From positions 32,584 through 96,583 of the forward strand of contig JAZOOY010000006.1 of NCBI GenBank assembly GCA_045655325.1: DNA of 64,000 nt. The letters run 5' to 3'. Source of the DNA: UBA1738 sp045655325. Lineage in GTDB: Bacteria; Bacillota; Clostridia; UBA1381. Each line of letters begins with the position of its first letter. Position 1 is the stretch's first letter. Position numbers and translations under genes: made by a program. The notes beneath the pieces were generated by a model. The model was not told where the DNA came from, did no database searches, and was given only the letters and a program-made list of their open reading frames with translations. This document shows positions 16,837 to 26,678 of the stretch, piece by piece.

Positions 16837-17934
16837 ATGGAATTTATTAAGAAAAATGCTGTGATGTGCATTGCCTTTTTGCTGGCGATAATAACATCAT
16901 TTATTGTACCACCCGACGGGCAATATCTTGAATATTTTGATTTAAAGACACTAACCTGTCTTTTCTGCACATTAGCTTGTGTTTGTGCTTTAAAAAACAT
17001 TAGATTTTTCAGAATAATTGCAGAAAAAATCGTACTTTACTTCAAAACTGCAAGAACAGCGATTATAGCCTTGATTTACATAACATTCATAGGCTCAATG
17101 ATAATAGCAAACGATATGGCGCTTATCACATTCTTGCCGTTAGGATATTATGTTTTAAAATCCACAGGAAACGAAAAATATATGGCGTTTACCTTCATAA
17201 TGCAGAATATTGCGGCAAACCTTGGTGGGATGTTGACGCCATTCGGAAACCCGCAGAATTTGTATCTTTACACCTATTATAACATAGCAAATATTGAGTT
17301 TGTAAAAATAATGTTTTTGCCGTTTGTAATATCCATCGTATTGATAACTCTGTGTTGCTTTATAATACCGAATAAGCAAATGCAACTTAAACAGGAACTT
17401 GACATCAAGCTTAACGTGAAAAGAGCAATAATATATGGTGTACTTTTCCTTTTGGCGATATTGGTGGTATTCAGAACTGTACCTTATTACATAGGTCTTG
17501 TGGTGATAACGGTAGCTATATTCTTCCTTGACAAGTCAGCACTTAAAAAGGTGGACTATCCACTACTTTTAACCTTTGTAGCGTTCTTTGTTTTTGCAGG
17601 GAATATGTCAAGAATACCTGCAGTAAACCAGTTTTTAGGAGGACTTATCGAAAAGAACACATTGCTTTACGGCGTGCTATCCTGTCAGGTAATAAGTAAT
17701 GTCCCAAGTGCTATACTTTTATCAAAGTTCACCACCAACTACCCTGAACTTTTGGTGGCAGTAAACATTGGTGGAGCGGGAACTTTGATAGCTTCTCTTG
17801 CAAGCTTGATAACTTTCAGGGAATATGTGAAAAGATGTAGCGGAAACGCTATTTCTTATATCAAAAAGTTTTCCCTTTACAACTTTGGTATTTTGGGGAT
17901 TTTGTACGTAGTTATGAGCATTGTTTTAAAATGA
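16837..17934 (+). CDS. SLC13/ArsB-superfamily anion permease
   Basis: 365 residues with about ten membrane helices. The re-entrant-loop motif GNPQNLYLY and the paired late segment VSNVPSAILL place it in the ion transporter superfamily with citrate/dicarboxylate, arsenite and NhaD carriers. The substrate cannot be read from sequence; no arsenic or citrate genes are close. I use the ATG at 16837 (AGGAG six bases upstream) rather than an in-frame TTG at 16807. Confidence 0.82.
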   Translation: MEFIKKNAVMCIAFLLAIITSFIVPPDGQYLEYFDLKTLTCLFCTLACVCALKNIRFFRIIAEKIVLYFKTARTAIIALIYITFIGSMIIANDMALITFLPLGYYVLKSTGNEKYMAFTFIMQNIAANLGGMLTPFGNPQNLYLYTYYNIANIEFVKIMFLPFVISIVLITLCCFIIPNKQMQLKQELDIKLNVKRAIIYGVLFLLAILVVFRTVPYYIGLVVITVAIFFLDKSALKKVDYPLLLTFVAFFVFAGNMSRIPAVNQFLGGLIEKNTLLYGVLSCQVISNVPSAILLSKFTTNYPELLVAVNIGGAGTLIASLASLITFREYVKRCSGNAISYIKKFSLYNFGILGILYVVMSIVLK

Positions 17935-17962
17935 AAGAGCTGACAAAATTCGGCTCTTTTTT
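17934..17962 (+). terminator. Terminator of the anion permease gene
   Basis: Stem AAAGAGC / GCTCTTT around a 12-base loop followed by a T-run, beginning at the stop codon. Confidence 0.8.
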
Positions 17963-18031
17963 GTTACATCTTGCAAAATCCGTAAGTATTTGATATAATA
18001 ATGCCATTAGCGTTGGAGGTGATGAAATAGT

Positions 18032-18772
18032 ATGTATCGTGTAGCACTTTTAAAAGACGATGAACGAGAAATAAAAAGCATCGAAACAAGCTTTAACTGG
18101 GCAAAATATGGTATGGAAGTAATTGGCGGTTTTAGTGATCCGAAAGAAATGCTTTCCTATTTAAAAATCAACGACGTTGATGTAATTTTCACAGATATCG
18201 ATATGCCGAATATGACGGGTTTTGACCTGATGGAAGAAATCAAGGTTAGAATGGGTCGTGATGACATACTGTTTGTGATAATCACTGACAGAGATGACTA
18301 TGAGTATATGCGAAAAGCGGTAAGACTTGGAGCGGTTGACTATTTAAGAACACCTTTTAAGAACGAGAACACAGATGAAGTTTTAGCGCATCTTGCATCA
18401 GCGATTAAAAAGCTGGGAAAAGCACCAAAGCGTATAGAGGGTAGGGACTTTGAATCATTGATAAGTTACATAAACGAAAACTATAGCAAGAACTTACATT
18501 TAGAGGACCTATCACGAAAGTTCTATTTCAACCCAAACTATCTTTGCATGCTTTTTAGACGTCGCCTTGACACAACTTTCAGTGAGTATATAAAATCTGT
18601 GAGAATGAACAGGGCAAAGGAGCTTTTTGAAAGCAGAAACATTACCGTATCCGAAGTATCAGGTCTTGTGGGATACAGGGACTATTCCTATTTCCATAAA
18701 ACCTTTTCTGCATATTTTGGCATAACACCGGCTCAATACAAAAAAAGCGTAGCGAAAAAGAACGAAAACTAA
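18032..18772 (+). CDS. Orphan response regulator, receiver plus AraC DNA-binding domain
   Basis: 246 residues: receiver domain (1-120) and a C-terminal AraC-type pair of helix-turn-helix motifs (about 140-240, with the GYRDYSYFHKTFSAYFG signature). This YesN-like design commonly controls sugar-import loci together with a YesM-type sensor kinase. Asp9/Asp10, the phosphorylation Asp55 and Thr85 are present, but the otherwise near-invariant lysine is Thr107 (YLRTPF), so phospho-signalling may be altered. No sensor kinase lies beside it. It stands 250 bases upstream of the surface-protein and importer genes, its likely targets. Confidence 0.9.
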   Translation: MYRVALLKDDEREIKSIETSFNWAKYGMEVIGGFSDPKEMLSYLKINDVDVIFTDIDMPNMTGFDLMEEIKVRMGRDDILFVIITDRDDYEYMRKAVRLGAVDYLRTPFKNENTDEVLAHLASAIKKLGKAPKRIEGRDFESLISYINENYSKNLHLEDLSRKFYFNPNYLCMLFRRRLDTTFSEYIKSVRMNRAKELFESRNITVSEVSGLVGYRDYSYFHKTFSAYFGITPAQYKKSVAKKNEN

Positions 18773-18790
18773 ATAGCTTTAAACATCAGT

Positions 18791-18820
18791 AGTGATATGA
18801 GTAATCGTATCACTTTTTTT
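18791..18820 (+). terminator. Terminator after the response regulator
   Basis: Stem AGTGATA / TATCACT (18791-18797 with 18808-18814) and T7. Separates the regulator from the surface-protein operon. Confidence 0.82.
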
Positions 18821-18945
18821 ATGCAAAAATTACTAATTTTGTGCAAAATCAAACTATAATCATACTTTATGTGAAAATTAACCATAACACAATAAAAATA
18901 GCACGGAAAAGTGAGCATTTTTTCTAAAAAAATGGATTTTTCTTA

Positions 18946-18974
18946 TTGACAATTTATGTACACTTTGATACAAT
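18946..18974 (+). promoter_or_regulatory. Promoter of the five-module surface protein operon
   Basis: TTGACA at 18946 and TACAAT at 18969, 17-base spacer, about 40 bases before the start codon. The A/T-rich 120 bases before it are where an AraC-type activator could bind; no clear direct repeat was identified. Confidence 0.78.
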
Positions 18975-19022
18975 ATCAGCACAATGCATTTCTATGCTTA
19001 AAAATAAAGGAGGAAATAGAAA

Positions 19023-22000
19023 ATGAAATGTAAAAAGCTATTTGCATTACTACTTTCACTATGCATGATTGCAAGCTCATTTGTAGCTGTATCAGTAGCG
19101 GCAGAAACAGAATATGTTATCGACATTAATCTGCCTCTTGATGATGCAAGCGAACTTACTTGGGTACAACCAGGCGTAACAGTAAGTAATGCCAACGAAA
19201 TTGGAGGCAGAGACGCCGTTGTTAAAGCAGAGGGCGTGGCAAACTCCAATAACAACACAGTGGGTGTAAAACTTCCAGACGGTTTTGCATTCTGCGAAGG
19301 AGACGTTCTTACATATAGTTTAGACGTTTATTCAGAAACAGCAATTAATCCTGATTTATGGTTAAGAAATCATGGTGCTAGCGCAAACTTAAATCCAATG
19401 GCAGTGTTCTATAGCCAACCAATGGCAACTGGCGAATGGATAACTCTTACAAAGACAGTTACTTATGACGAGTTAGAAGCTATTATTCCTGTTGTAAACA
19501 GCAACGGAACATTTGCTACAGCAGGTGACTACGCATTCTATCTTCGTCCAAGATCTGATGCAACATTATATCTTGACAATCTACAGCTAACAGTTGAAAG
19601 AGAAGTTGTAGCAGAGCCGGAAAGAGGCAATGTTATTGATATGGAAATTAACAGTGCAAGCGATGTTACTTGGTGCCAACCAGGCGTAACAGTTTCTGAT
19701 GCTAACGCAATTGGCGGAAGAGACAACGTTGTTAAATTGGCAGGTCTTTCAAACAGTAACAACAACACAGCAGGTGTTAAGCTTCCTGACGGATTTGCTT
19801 TTGAAGAAGGCGACGTTCTTTCATATAGTTTTGATATCTATGCAGAAACTGCAGGTTCATACAACCCTGATATGTGGATGAGAAATCACGACAGCAGTCT
19901 AAATCCATTCGCTACATTCTATGAACAGCCAGTAGCTGGAAACACATGGGTAACTGTAAAACAGACATTCACATATGAACAGATGAACGAAAAGATTGCT
20001 AGTACAAGTACCGGAACATTTGATTTAGCAGGTAACTATGCATTCTACATTCGCCCAAGAAGCAATATAACAGCATACATTGATAACTTCAATGTAACAG
20101 TTGCAAGAGTTGGCTACGAAGCTCCTGAAGAAGTAGTAAGAGGCAATGTTGTTGATATCGATGTTAATGACGCAAGCGATATGTCTTGGACAGGTAGCGA
20201 AGCTGTAGTACTTTCAGACGTTGATGGTATCGGCGGAAGAGACAACGTTGTTAAGGCAGAAGGCGTTGCAAACTCTAACAACAACACAGTAGGTGTTAAA
20301 CTTGGTGATACTTTTGCATTCTGTGAAGGTGACATTCTTACATATAGTGTAGATGTTTACTCAGAAACAGCAATTAACCCTGATATGTGGCTAAGAAATC
20401 ACACAAACCTACCAATATACACAGTATTCTATAACACACCAATTGCAACAAATACTTGGACTACTATCACAAAGACAGTTACATATGCTGATCTTGTTGC
20501 AACAGGTGTTACAGGTTGGGATGAAGAAGGTACTTATGCACTTTACATTCGTCCAAGAAGTAATGCAACAGTATACTTTGATAACTTTAAGGTGACAGTT
20601 TCAAGAGAAGGATATGAAGAACCTGAACTACCACCGGTAGATCCAGAAGAACCAACTCCTACTCCAACACCAACTCCTACACCAACTCCTACTCCTACAC
20701 CTGATGCTCCGGTTGATCCAGAACCAACACCAGATGCAGATAGAGGAAATGTTATTGATATCAATGCTGGTTCAGCAAGTGGACTGACATTCATTGGTGC
20801 AAATGTTTCTCTTACTGATAATGTCACAATTGGTGGAAGAGATGGCGTTGTTAAAGCTGATAACGTAAGCAATTCTAACACAGGTTTCGTAGGTGTAAAG
20901 CTTCCTGATGGATTTGCATTCGAAGCAGACGACATCGTTACATATAGTGTAGATGTTTATTCAGAAACAGCAAACTATAAGCCTGACATCTATATAAGAG
21001 ACCACTCAGACTTTAACCCAATGGCTGTATACTATGGACAGCCAACAGCAGCTAATGAATGGATAACAGTAACAAAAACTGTTACAGTAGCTGAACTTGA
21101 CGCAGTAGTTTCAACTGTAAATAGCTCAGGTACATTCGTTTCAGCTGGTAACTATGGTATTTATGTTCGTCCAAGAGATTGTTCAACACTTTATGTTGAC
21201 AACTTCAAGGTAACAGTTTCAAGAGTTGGTTATGTAGCTCCGGAAGTGCCGGATGATCCAACACCAACACCACCTCCTATGGATGAAGGCGAAAAGATTA
21301 CAGTATATGAAAATGAATCACCACTTAATGAAGCAAAAGAACTTACATGGGTAGCAACTGACGCTGTAATCGTAACAGAAGCTGACGGAATCGGTGGAAG
21401 AGACGATGTTCTAAAGGCAGAGGGTCTTGATAACTCTAACAATAATACAGTAGGTATCAGCTTACCTGAAGGCTTTGCGTTCGCAGCAGGTGACGTTGTT
21501 ACAATCAGCGTTGATGTTTACTCAGAAAAAGCTGTGAAACCTGACCTATGGATCAGAAACCACGACAGTTCACTAAATCCATTTGTATCATTCTATCACG
21601 AAGGAATAGCTGCAAATACATGGACAACTGTATCAAAGACAACTACATTTGAAGAAATGATGACAATAGTTGCGGGTTCAAATAGCACAGGAACATTTGC
21701 TACAGCAGGTAAGTATGCTATTTACATTCGTCCAAGAAGTGCTGCAACACTATATCTTGATAACTTCAATATTAAAGTTGAAGGATATGAGAGAAGTGAA
21801 GTTGTAGGACTTGCAGGTTATGAAGTTATCGAACAGGCTATTGACAGTGTGACAATCAAAGCTACATTCAGTGGTAACATTGTTGCAAAGGCTATCTATG
21901 ACGCTTGCTCAATAAAGGGCAAAGAAGACGATAACAACATAGCTATTAATGTAGTAAGAGACGATAATGATAAGAAGATTGCAGTAATCACAGTTTCAGG

Positions 22001-22370
22001 CTTGGCATCAAGCACTAAATATGATTTAGTATTGGATGGAATAGTTCTACCTACTGCAACAATTTCATTCGAAACTTTGGATGAAGCAACTGTTGAGGCT
22101 AATCTTGAAGATGGTAAGATTAAGTATTCAATTATAAACAATACAGATGAAACTAAAGAAATCTATACTGTTCTTCTACGTTGCAAAGGAAATACTGTTA
22201 TTGAATCAATAATTGTTCCACCTGAAGAAGGCGGCTGTGCAAGTGAAGGTACTGTTAGCGGTGAAAAAGAAGTAACAGCACTTAATGCTGGCGAATACTT
22301 CAGAGTATTTGCTTGGACAGTTGATAATGGCAACGTAAATTCTATGGCACCATTCGTGGTGATTGAATAA
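19023..22370 (+). CDS. Secreted protein with five tandem beta-rich modules, function unknown
   Basis: 1115 residues. A signal peptide (to VAVSVAA near residue 27) is followed by five copies of a module of about 170 residues starting near 30, 203, 375, 576 and 760. Each has IGGRD, a NSN-rich strand, GFAF..GD, DVYSE or DIYAE, W.RNH and ends LRPRS..YLDN or IRPRS..YFDN. A TPTPTP-rich linker lies between copies 3 and 4, and a short PTPPP between 4 and 5. Residues 930-1115 form a separate, probably immunoglobulin-like end. The fold pattern recalls carbohydrate-binding beta-sandwiches, but I do not recognise the family. No SLH or sortase signal is visible. Confidence 0.85.
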   Translation: MKCKKLFALLLSLCMIASSFVAVSVAAETEYVIDINLPLDDASELTWVQPGVTVSNANEIGGRDAVVKAEGVANSNNNTVGVKLPDGFAFCEGDVLTYSLDVYSETAINPDLWLRNHGASANLNPMAVFYSQPMATGEWITLTKTVTYDELEAIIPVVNSNGTFATAGDYAFYLRPRSDATLYLDNLQLTVEREVVAEPERGNVIDMEINSASDVTWCQPGVTVSDANAIGGRDNVVKLAGLSNSNNNTAGVKLPDGFAFEEGDVLSYSFDIYAETAGSYNPDMWMRNHDSSLNPFATFYEQPVAGNTWVTVKQTFTYEQMNEKIASTSTGTFDLAGNYAFYIRPRSNITAYIDNFNVTVARVGYEAPEEVVRGNVVDIDVNDASDMSWTGSEAVVLSDVDGIGGRDNVVKAEGVANSNNNTVGVKLGDTFAFCEGDILTYSVDVYSETAINPDMWLRNHTNLPIYTVFYNTPIATNTWTTITKTVTYADLVATGVTGWDEEGTYALYIRPRSNATVYFDNFKVTVSREGYEEPELPPVDPEEPTPTPTPTPTPTPTPTPDAPVDPEPTPDADRGNVIDINAGSASGLTFIGANVSLTDNVTIGGRDGVVKADNVSNSNTGFVGVKLPDGFAFEADDIVTYSVDVYSETANYKPDIYIRDHSDFNPMAVYYGQPTAANEWITVTKTVTVAELDAVVSTVNSSGTFVSAGNYGIYVRPRDCSTLYVDNFKVTVSRVGYVAPEVPDDPTPTPPPMDEGEKITVYENESPLNEAKELTWVATDAVIVTEADGIGGRDDVLKAEGLDNSNNNTVGISLPEGFAFAAGDVVTISVDVYSEKAVKPDLWIRNHDSSLNPFVSFYHEGIAANTWTTVSKTTTFEEMMTIVAGSNSTGTFATAGKYAIYIRPRSAATLYLDNFNIKVEGYERSEVVGLAGYEVIEQAIDSVTIKATFSGNIVAKAIYDACSIKGKEDDNNIAINVVRDDNDKKIAVITVSGLASSTKYDLVLDGIVLPTATISFETLDEATVEANLEDGKIKYSIINNTDETKEIYTVLLRCKGNTVIESIIVPPEEGGCASEGTVSGEKEVTALNAGEYFRVFAWTVDNGNVNSMAPFVVIE
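19111..21790 (+). repeat. Five diverged tandem copies of a ~520-base coding module
   Basis: Copies begin near 19111, 19629, 20145, 20748 and 21300 (spacings about 518, 516, 603 with linker, 552). Copies 1 and 3 are closest at DNA level (for example the block coding for GVANSNNNTVGVKL); copies 4 and 5 are more diverged, suggesting old duplications with later partial ones. Confidence 0.88.
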
Positions 22371-22407
22371 TTTCACACATAATTTGAAGAACAGGAGGAT
22401 ATGTAAA

Positions 22408-23661
22408 GTGAAGAAAATTTTAGCACTTTTATTGTCAGTAGCAATGCTTTTGATTCCAATGTCTGCTTTTGCGGATACAATCGAACCAAACATTGACTAT
22501 ACCAATGATAAAGTAACAATCACAGGCGAATTCTTGAGTACCGATGGTGCAGAAGATAAAATCGCAACTTTGGTTGTTTTAAAAGATGGAAAAACATTTC
22601 CAATAACAGACCTTGTGGCTGATGCTGAATTTATCAGCTGGGCTGACCAGTGTGCTGTAAAAGAAGGTAAGTTTACTTTCGTAATAGACACATCTGCAAC
22701 ACCTAACGGAACATATAATTTTAATATTTCTGCTCCGGGTGTGGAAAAAACATTTGATGGCTCATTCACATATGACGCTGCTGTTGTAGAAAATGCAATA
22801 TTAGAACAGCTTAATGATAGCAAAGTAAAAGCTGCAGGTATTGACAATTATATAAGAGTAAGCGCAAGAGGTAAAATTGTTGCAATAGATGCAACAGTTG
22901 TTGAAGAATATGAAGCTCTTAAGAATCCAATGAAGGTAGCTACAGCTATGATTGGAGAGAGAGCATTCTCATCTTTAAATGACTTTGTAACAAAGCTAAA
23001 GGATGCAGTTAAGAAGCAGGCAAAGGCTGAAAAGGGAAGTTCTACCGGTGGCGGTGGTGGCGGAAGCACACCAAGCTTCGGCGGCGGAGCTACTGCTGGA
23101 ATTATTGCACCGGTAGCAAACCCAAATCCATTCGTTGATATTCACAACTCATTCTGGGGTAAGGATGCAATTCTTAACCTTTATAACAAGAATATCGTAA
23201 AGGGTAACAACGGTTACTTCAGACCGGATGATACAATCACTCGTGCAGAATTTGTACAGATGGTTGTTATGGCATTCGGCTTTGGAATGAAAGGAACAAC
23301 TGCTAACTTTACTGACGTTTCAAACAGCGATTGGTTTGTAAATGCAGTTCAGGTTGCTTATTCTAATGGTGTTGTAAACGGTACAACAGCTACTACTTTT
23401 GCACCACTTGCAAACATCACAAGACAGGATATGATGACAATCCTTTATAATGCTGCAAAGGCAAAGGGTATTAACCTAACAAATGGTGATGCATCATTTA
23501 CAGATGCAGGTTCTATTTCAGGATATGCTCAGAATGCAGTAGCAGCAATGGTAGGAAGCAATGTTGTTAGCGGTTACACAGACGGTTCTGTTAAGCCTCT
23601 TAACAACGCATCAAGAGCGGAAGCTGCAACTATGCTAAGCAGATTACTTGAAGTGAAGTAA
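22408..23661 (+). CDS. SLH-anchored surface protein (C-terminal SLH)
   Basis: 417 residues. Signal peptide, an N-terminal beta domain (about 27-130), a helical stretch, a glycine-rich hinge (STGGGGGGSTPS, near 213) and three SLH repeats to the end (from about 241), which bind pyruvylated secondary cell-wall polymer. The start is GTG at 22408 with AGGAGG upstream; the nearby ATG at 22401 is followed directly by a stop. It follows the five-module protein by 37 bases and precedes another SLH protein by 12, so all three form one operon. Confidence 0.88.
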   Translation: MKKILALLLSVAMLLIPMSAFADTIEPNIDYTNDKVTITGEFLSTDGAEDKIATLVVLKDGKTFPITDLVADAEFISWADQCAVKEGKFTFVIDTSATPNGTYNFNISAPGVEKTFDGSFTYDAAVVENAILEQLNDSKVKAAGIDNYIRVSARGKIVAIDATVVEEYEALKNPMKVATAMIGERAFSSLNDFVTKLKDAVKKQAKAEKGSSTGGGGGGSTPSFGGGATAGIIAPVANPNPFVDIHNSFWGKDAILNLYNKNIVKGNNGYFRPDDTITRAEFVQMVVMAFGFGMKGTTANFTDVSNSDWFVNAVQVAYSNGVVNGTTATTFAPLANITRQDMMTILYNAAKAKGINLTNGDASFTDAGSISGYAQNAVAAMVGSNVVSGYTDGSVKPLNNASRAEAATMLSRLLEVK

Positions 23662-23673
23662 AGGAGGACGGAA

Positions 23674-26439
23674 ATGTTTAAGAAATTTATAGCTTATATT
23701 CTTACTGTTTCAGTGCTTCTTTCAATGCTAGTGGTAAACGTTAGCGCAGCAGATGAAGGAATTTCAGCTGAAAGAGTTGCAAAGTTTGAAAATGCAGTAA
23801 CTCTTCTTACAAAAATCGGTGCGATTTCAGAAGAAGATGCATTCAGCTTTGATACAGTAATTTCAAAGGGTAAATTCATTGACATTATGTCAAAGATTGT
23901 ACCTGTAAGTGATGGCTCACTAGTTCCTGCATTCCAGGATGTGCCATCAACTCACGAATATTTTAAGGTAATCCAGGGATTTGCAGATGCAGGTTACATT
24001 AATGGTAACGCAGGCTCATTTGAACCTGACCGTGACATTACATATAATGAAGCATTATATATTGCAATGAACACAATGGGTTACAAAGACTTTATGTCAC
24101 TAGTTGGTGCTTACCCAACAGGCGGTTGGCAGATTGCAAACCAGCTTAACATTAAGATGAAGAACAAGGGTGCTGTTGCAGGTGATATATTCTATATGCT
24201 ATATCAGGCACTTACAACAGATATGCTTGCTATCTCAGGTATGAACAAGGATGCTTTTGTATTCTCAAATGAGGAAGGCGAATCAATTCTTGAAAAGTAT
24301 CTTGACATTGAAGACAAAAAGGGTGTTCTTCAGTCAAACGGACAGGTTTCACTTGTTGGTGGCCGTGCTGCTGAAGATGGCGTAATTATTATTGATGGTG
24401 TTTCTTATAAAACAGAAGGCCCATGCAATATCCTTCCAGGATGCACAGTCGATCTATTCTACGACGTAGAAACAAACGATTTAGTTTGTGTACTTGCAGG
24501 ATCAGAAAACACAATCACAGAAATTAATTCTGCTGATATTGACGGATTCATGGAAGACAGATACACATACAAAGTAGAAGGCTCAAAGAAAAGAGCTAAG
24601 CTAAGTGAAGAAACAGCAATCGTTAAAAATAACACACTTGTTGAAGTAGTTCCTAATGATGAATTCATGGAACCTGAAAATGGTAAGGTTATTTTGATTG
24701 ATAACGGCAGAGGTGTAGGCTTTGATGTAGTTTATATTAATGAATACACAAGCTTCGTTGTAAAAGCTGTTGAAAGTGATGTAACTACTATTACTTTTAA
24801 GGCAGATACAAGATACAACATTCCAAACGTAGTTGCAAATACTGAAAACAACGTAACTGCTGTTTACGATGCAGAAGGAAATAACGTTCCTGTTGAAGAC
24901 ATCAGTATCGGAACAGTTATTTCTGTAATGGGTAATGTAGTAGATGGTGTTATTGCTGCAGAAGAAATTGTTATTTCAAACGGCATTGTAACCGGTGCTC
25001 TTACATCAATTTATTCAGGTACCCCATCATACATTGTTATCGATGATGAAAAATATCCTGTAGCTACTTCAGCTATCGACCCTGAATACAAAAATGTTTT
25101 CTTAGGAACAATTTCTCCACAGATTGATATGACTTTCTTCGTTGACTTCATGGGTAACATCGTTGCTCTAGATGATTCAGTATCAGGAAGTATGGCATAC
25201 GGTTATCTTCTAAGTGCAGATATGGGCACAAACGAAAACGGTGATGATTGTATTATTGCTGAAATCTTCAGTGAAATCGGTTCTATAATCAAGTACAAGG
25301 TATCAACAAAGAGAATCTTCGTTGATGGTGTACCAAGTGAAGGAAAGTCACTTGACTTTGAAACATTGGATAAGGTATATCTACCAAAGTTCAAGGCTGG
25401 TATAAATAAGCTTGTAAGATACGATGTAAACAACGATAGAGAACTAAACAAGATTGACTTTGCGAAATCAATCACAGATACTACAGGTCCAGAACCTACA
25501 GTAGACGATAGATTGTACTGGTCAGTAGACAATCTTTCTGGCGGAGAATCTACATTCACTCAGTTCTACGGAAGTAAGAAGGCTTTTGGAGATAAGGTAC
25601 ACGTAGACGACGATACTATTATCTTCAAACTTCCTGACATTGAACAAGATGCAGATGAATCTGAATACAAGGTAATCAGAAGCATTGGCGGTCTAAAAGA
25701 TGGACGTTACGGTGTAGTTGCATACAAACTTGGTACAGATATGATGTACGCAAAGGTAGTAGTAGTTAGAGAACTATTAACTCCTTCACTTTCAGCAGAC
25801 CATATCGGTAATATGATCGTTAAAAAGATTACTCAGATTCTTAACGAATATGGTGAATCAACATACTCAATCACTCTTTTGGGTATGAACGGTGAAAAGA
25901 CATATACTACAAAGAATGAAAGAGTTGCACAGTATCCAGTCACATTACAGAACGAACCAACAGCTAAGAATCCAACTACAAATGAAGCTGCTCCAAGAAT
26001 GATAGTTCCTGGTGATATTGTTCGTTGCTACTTGACAGAAGATGAAACATCTATTGCTAAGATTGCTGTATGTTACGATATCAGAAAGGCAAGCATGCCG
26101 GTAGTTGACAGCAGTATTTCTAACTGGGTATCAGATAATGGTACTTTAGGTGACGGTTTCGTATACGCAATGGATGACAAACGTATCGGTATTTCAACAG
26201 GTGAAATGCCTGAAGTAGGAACAGCTCTTGAAGATAATGAATTCAGCACATATCTATTGAATTCGTTCAAGATCTACAAGGTTGAAACTACAGGCGTTGG
26301 AACAAACAGAGTAGCTCGTGACATAGTTCCAGCAGATGCTTCAGACATTAAGTCATTTAAGCTAAACGGAACTAACTGCTCAAGAGTTGTTTCTCTATCA
26401 TCAAGAGGTTCAGGTCAAATGTTGTTCATAATTGAATAA
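23674..26439 (+). CDS. Large SLH-type surface protein, function unknown
   Basis: 921 residues. Signal peptide (to VNVSAA), then about three SLH-like repeats in the first 190 residues (the second, FQDVPSTHEYFKVIQGFADA to GSFEPDRDIT, is clearest), then about 700 residues of beta-rich sequence with repeated short domains (VVYINEYTSFVV, GVISVM-like strands). No enzyme motif seen. It could be an S-layer or outer scaffold subunit. It closes the operon; a terminator follows. Its last residues (LFIIE) resemble those of the five-module protein (FVVIE). Confidence 0.82.
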   Translation: MFKKFIAYILTVSVLLSMLVVNVSAADEGISAERVAKFENAVTLLTKIGAISEEDAFSFDTVISKGKFIDIMSKIVPVSDGSLVPAFQDVPSTHEYFKVIQGFADAGYINGNAGSFEPDRDITYNEALYIAMNTMGYKDFMSLVGAYPTGGWQIANQLNIKMKNKGAVAGDIFYMLYQALTTDMLAISGMNKDAFVFSNEEGESILEKYLDIEDKKGVLQSNGQVSLVGGRAAEDGVIIIDGVSYKTEGPCNILPGCTVDLFYDVETNDLVCVLAGSENTITEINSADIDGFMEDRYTYKVEGSKKRAKLSEETAIVKNNTLVEVVPNDEFMEPENGKVILIDNGRGVGFDVVYINEYTSFVVKAVESDVTTITFKADTRYNIPNVVANTENNVTAVYDAEGNNVPVEDISIGTVISVMGNVVDGVIAAEEIVISNGIVTGALTSIYSGTPSYIVIDDEKYPVATSAIDPEYKNVFLGTISPQIDMTFFVDFMGNIVALDDSVSGSMAYGYLLSADMGTNENGDDCIIAEIFSEIGSIIKYKVSTKRIFVDGVPSEGKSLDFETLDKVYLPKFKAGINKLVRYDVNNDRELNKIDFAKSITDTTGPEPTVDDRLYWSVDNLSGGESTFTQFYGSKKAFGDKVHVDDDTIIFKLPDIEQDADESEYKVIRSIGGLKDGRYGVVAYKLGTDMMYAKVVVVRELLTPSLSADHIGNMIVKKITQILNEYGESTYSITLLGMNGEKTYTTKNERVAQYPVTLQNEPTAKNPTTNEAAPRMIVPGDIVRCYLTEDETSIAKIAVCYDIRKASMPVVDSSISNWVSDNGTLGDGFVYAMDDKRIGISTGEMPEVGTALEDNEFSTYLLNSFKIYKVETTGVGTNRVARDIVPADASDIKSFKLNGTNCSRVVSLSSRGSGQMLFIIE

Positions 26440-26463
26440 TATTTTGTGTAATTAATACTATAC

Positions 26464-26497
26464 AAAACCCCTCAATGTAATCATTGGGGGGTTTTTA
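26464..26497 (+). terminator. Terminator of the surface-protein operon
   Basis: Stem AAACCCCTCAATG / CATTGGGGGGTTT (with G-T wobble) and a T-run after the second SLH gene. Confidence 0.88.
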
Positions 26498-26678
26498 TCA
26501 ATAAAATGATAATAATATTAGTTTTATGGGTATTATTTTATATAAGTTGCACAACAAATATGAAGATATTACATAAAAAACTATAAATATTTCATTTACT
26601 ATTTATAGGTTTTGTTGTAAAATATTTATATAAAAATGGAAAGGAGAACGGGTTTTAAAAAAATCCGAAAGGGAAACT

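Noticed and set aside
20543..20935. Minus-strand frame rich in Gly-Val repeats
   Set aside because: It is the antisense of the Thr-Pro linker in the five-module protein; no ribosome site or domain.
22408..23661. N-terminal domain of the SLH protein considered as a cohesin partner for the dockerin
   Set aside because: Length and strand pattern are short of a cohesin and no cohesin motif was recognised; it reads more like a small immunoglobulin-like domain.
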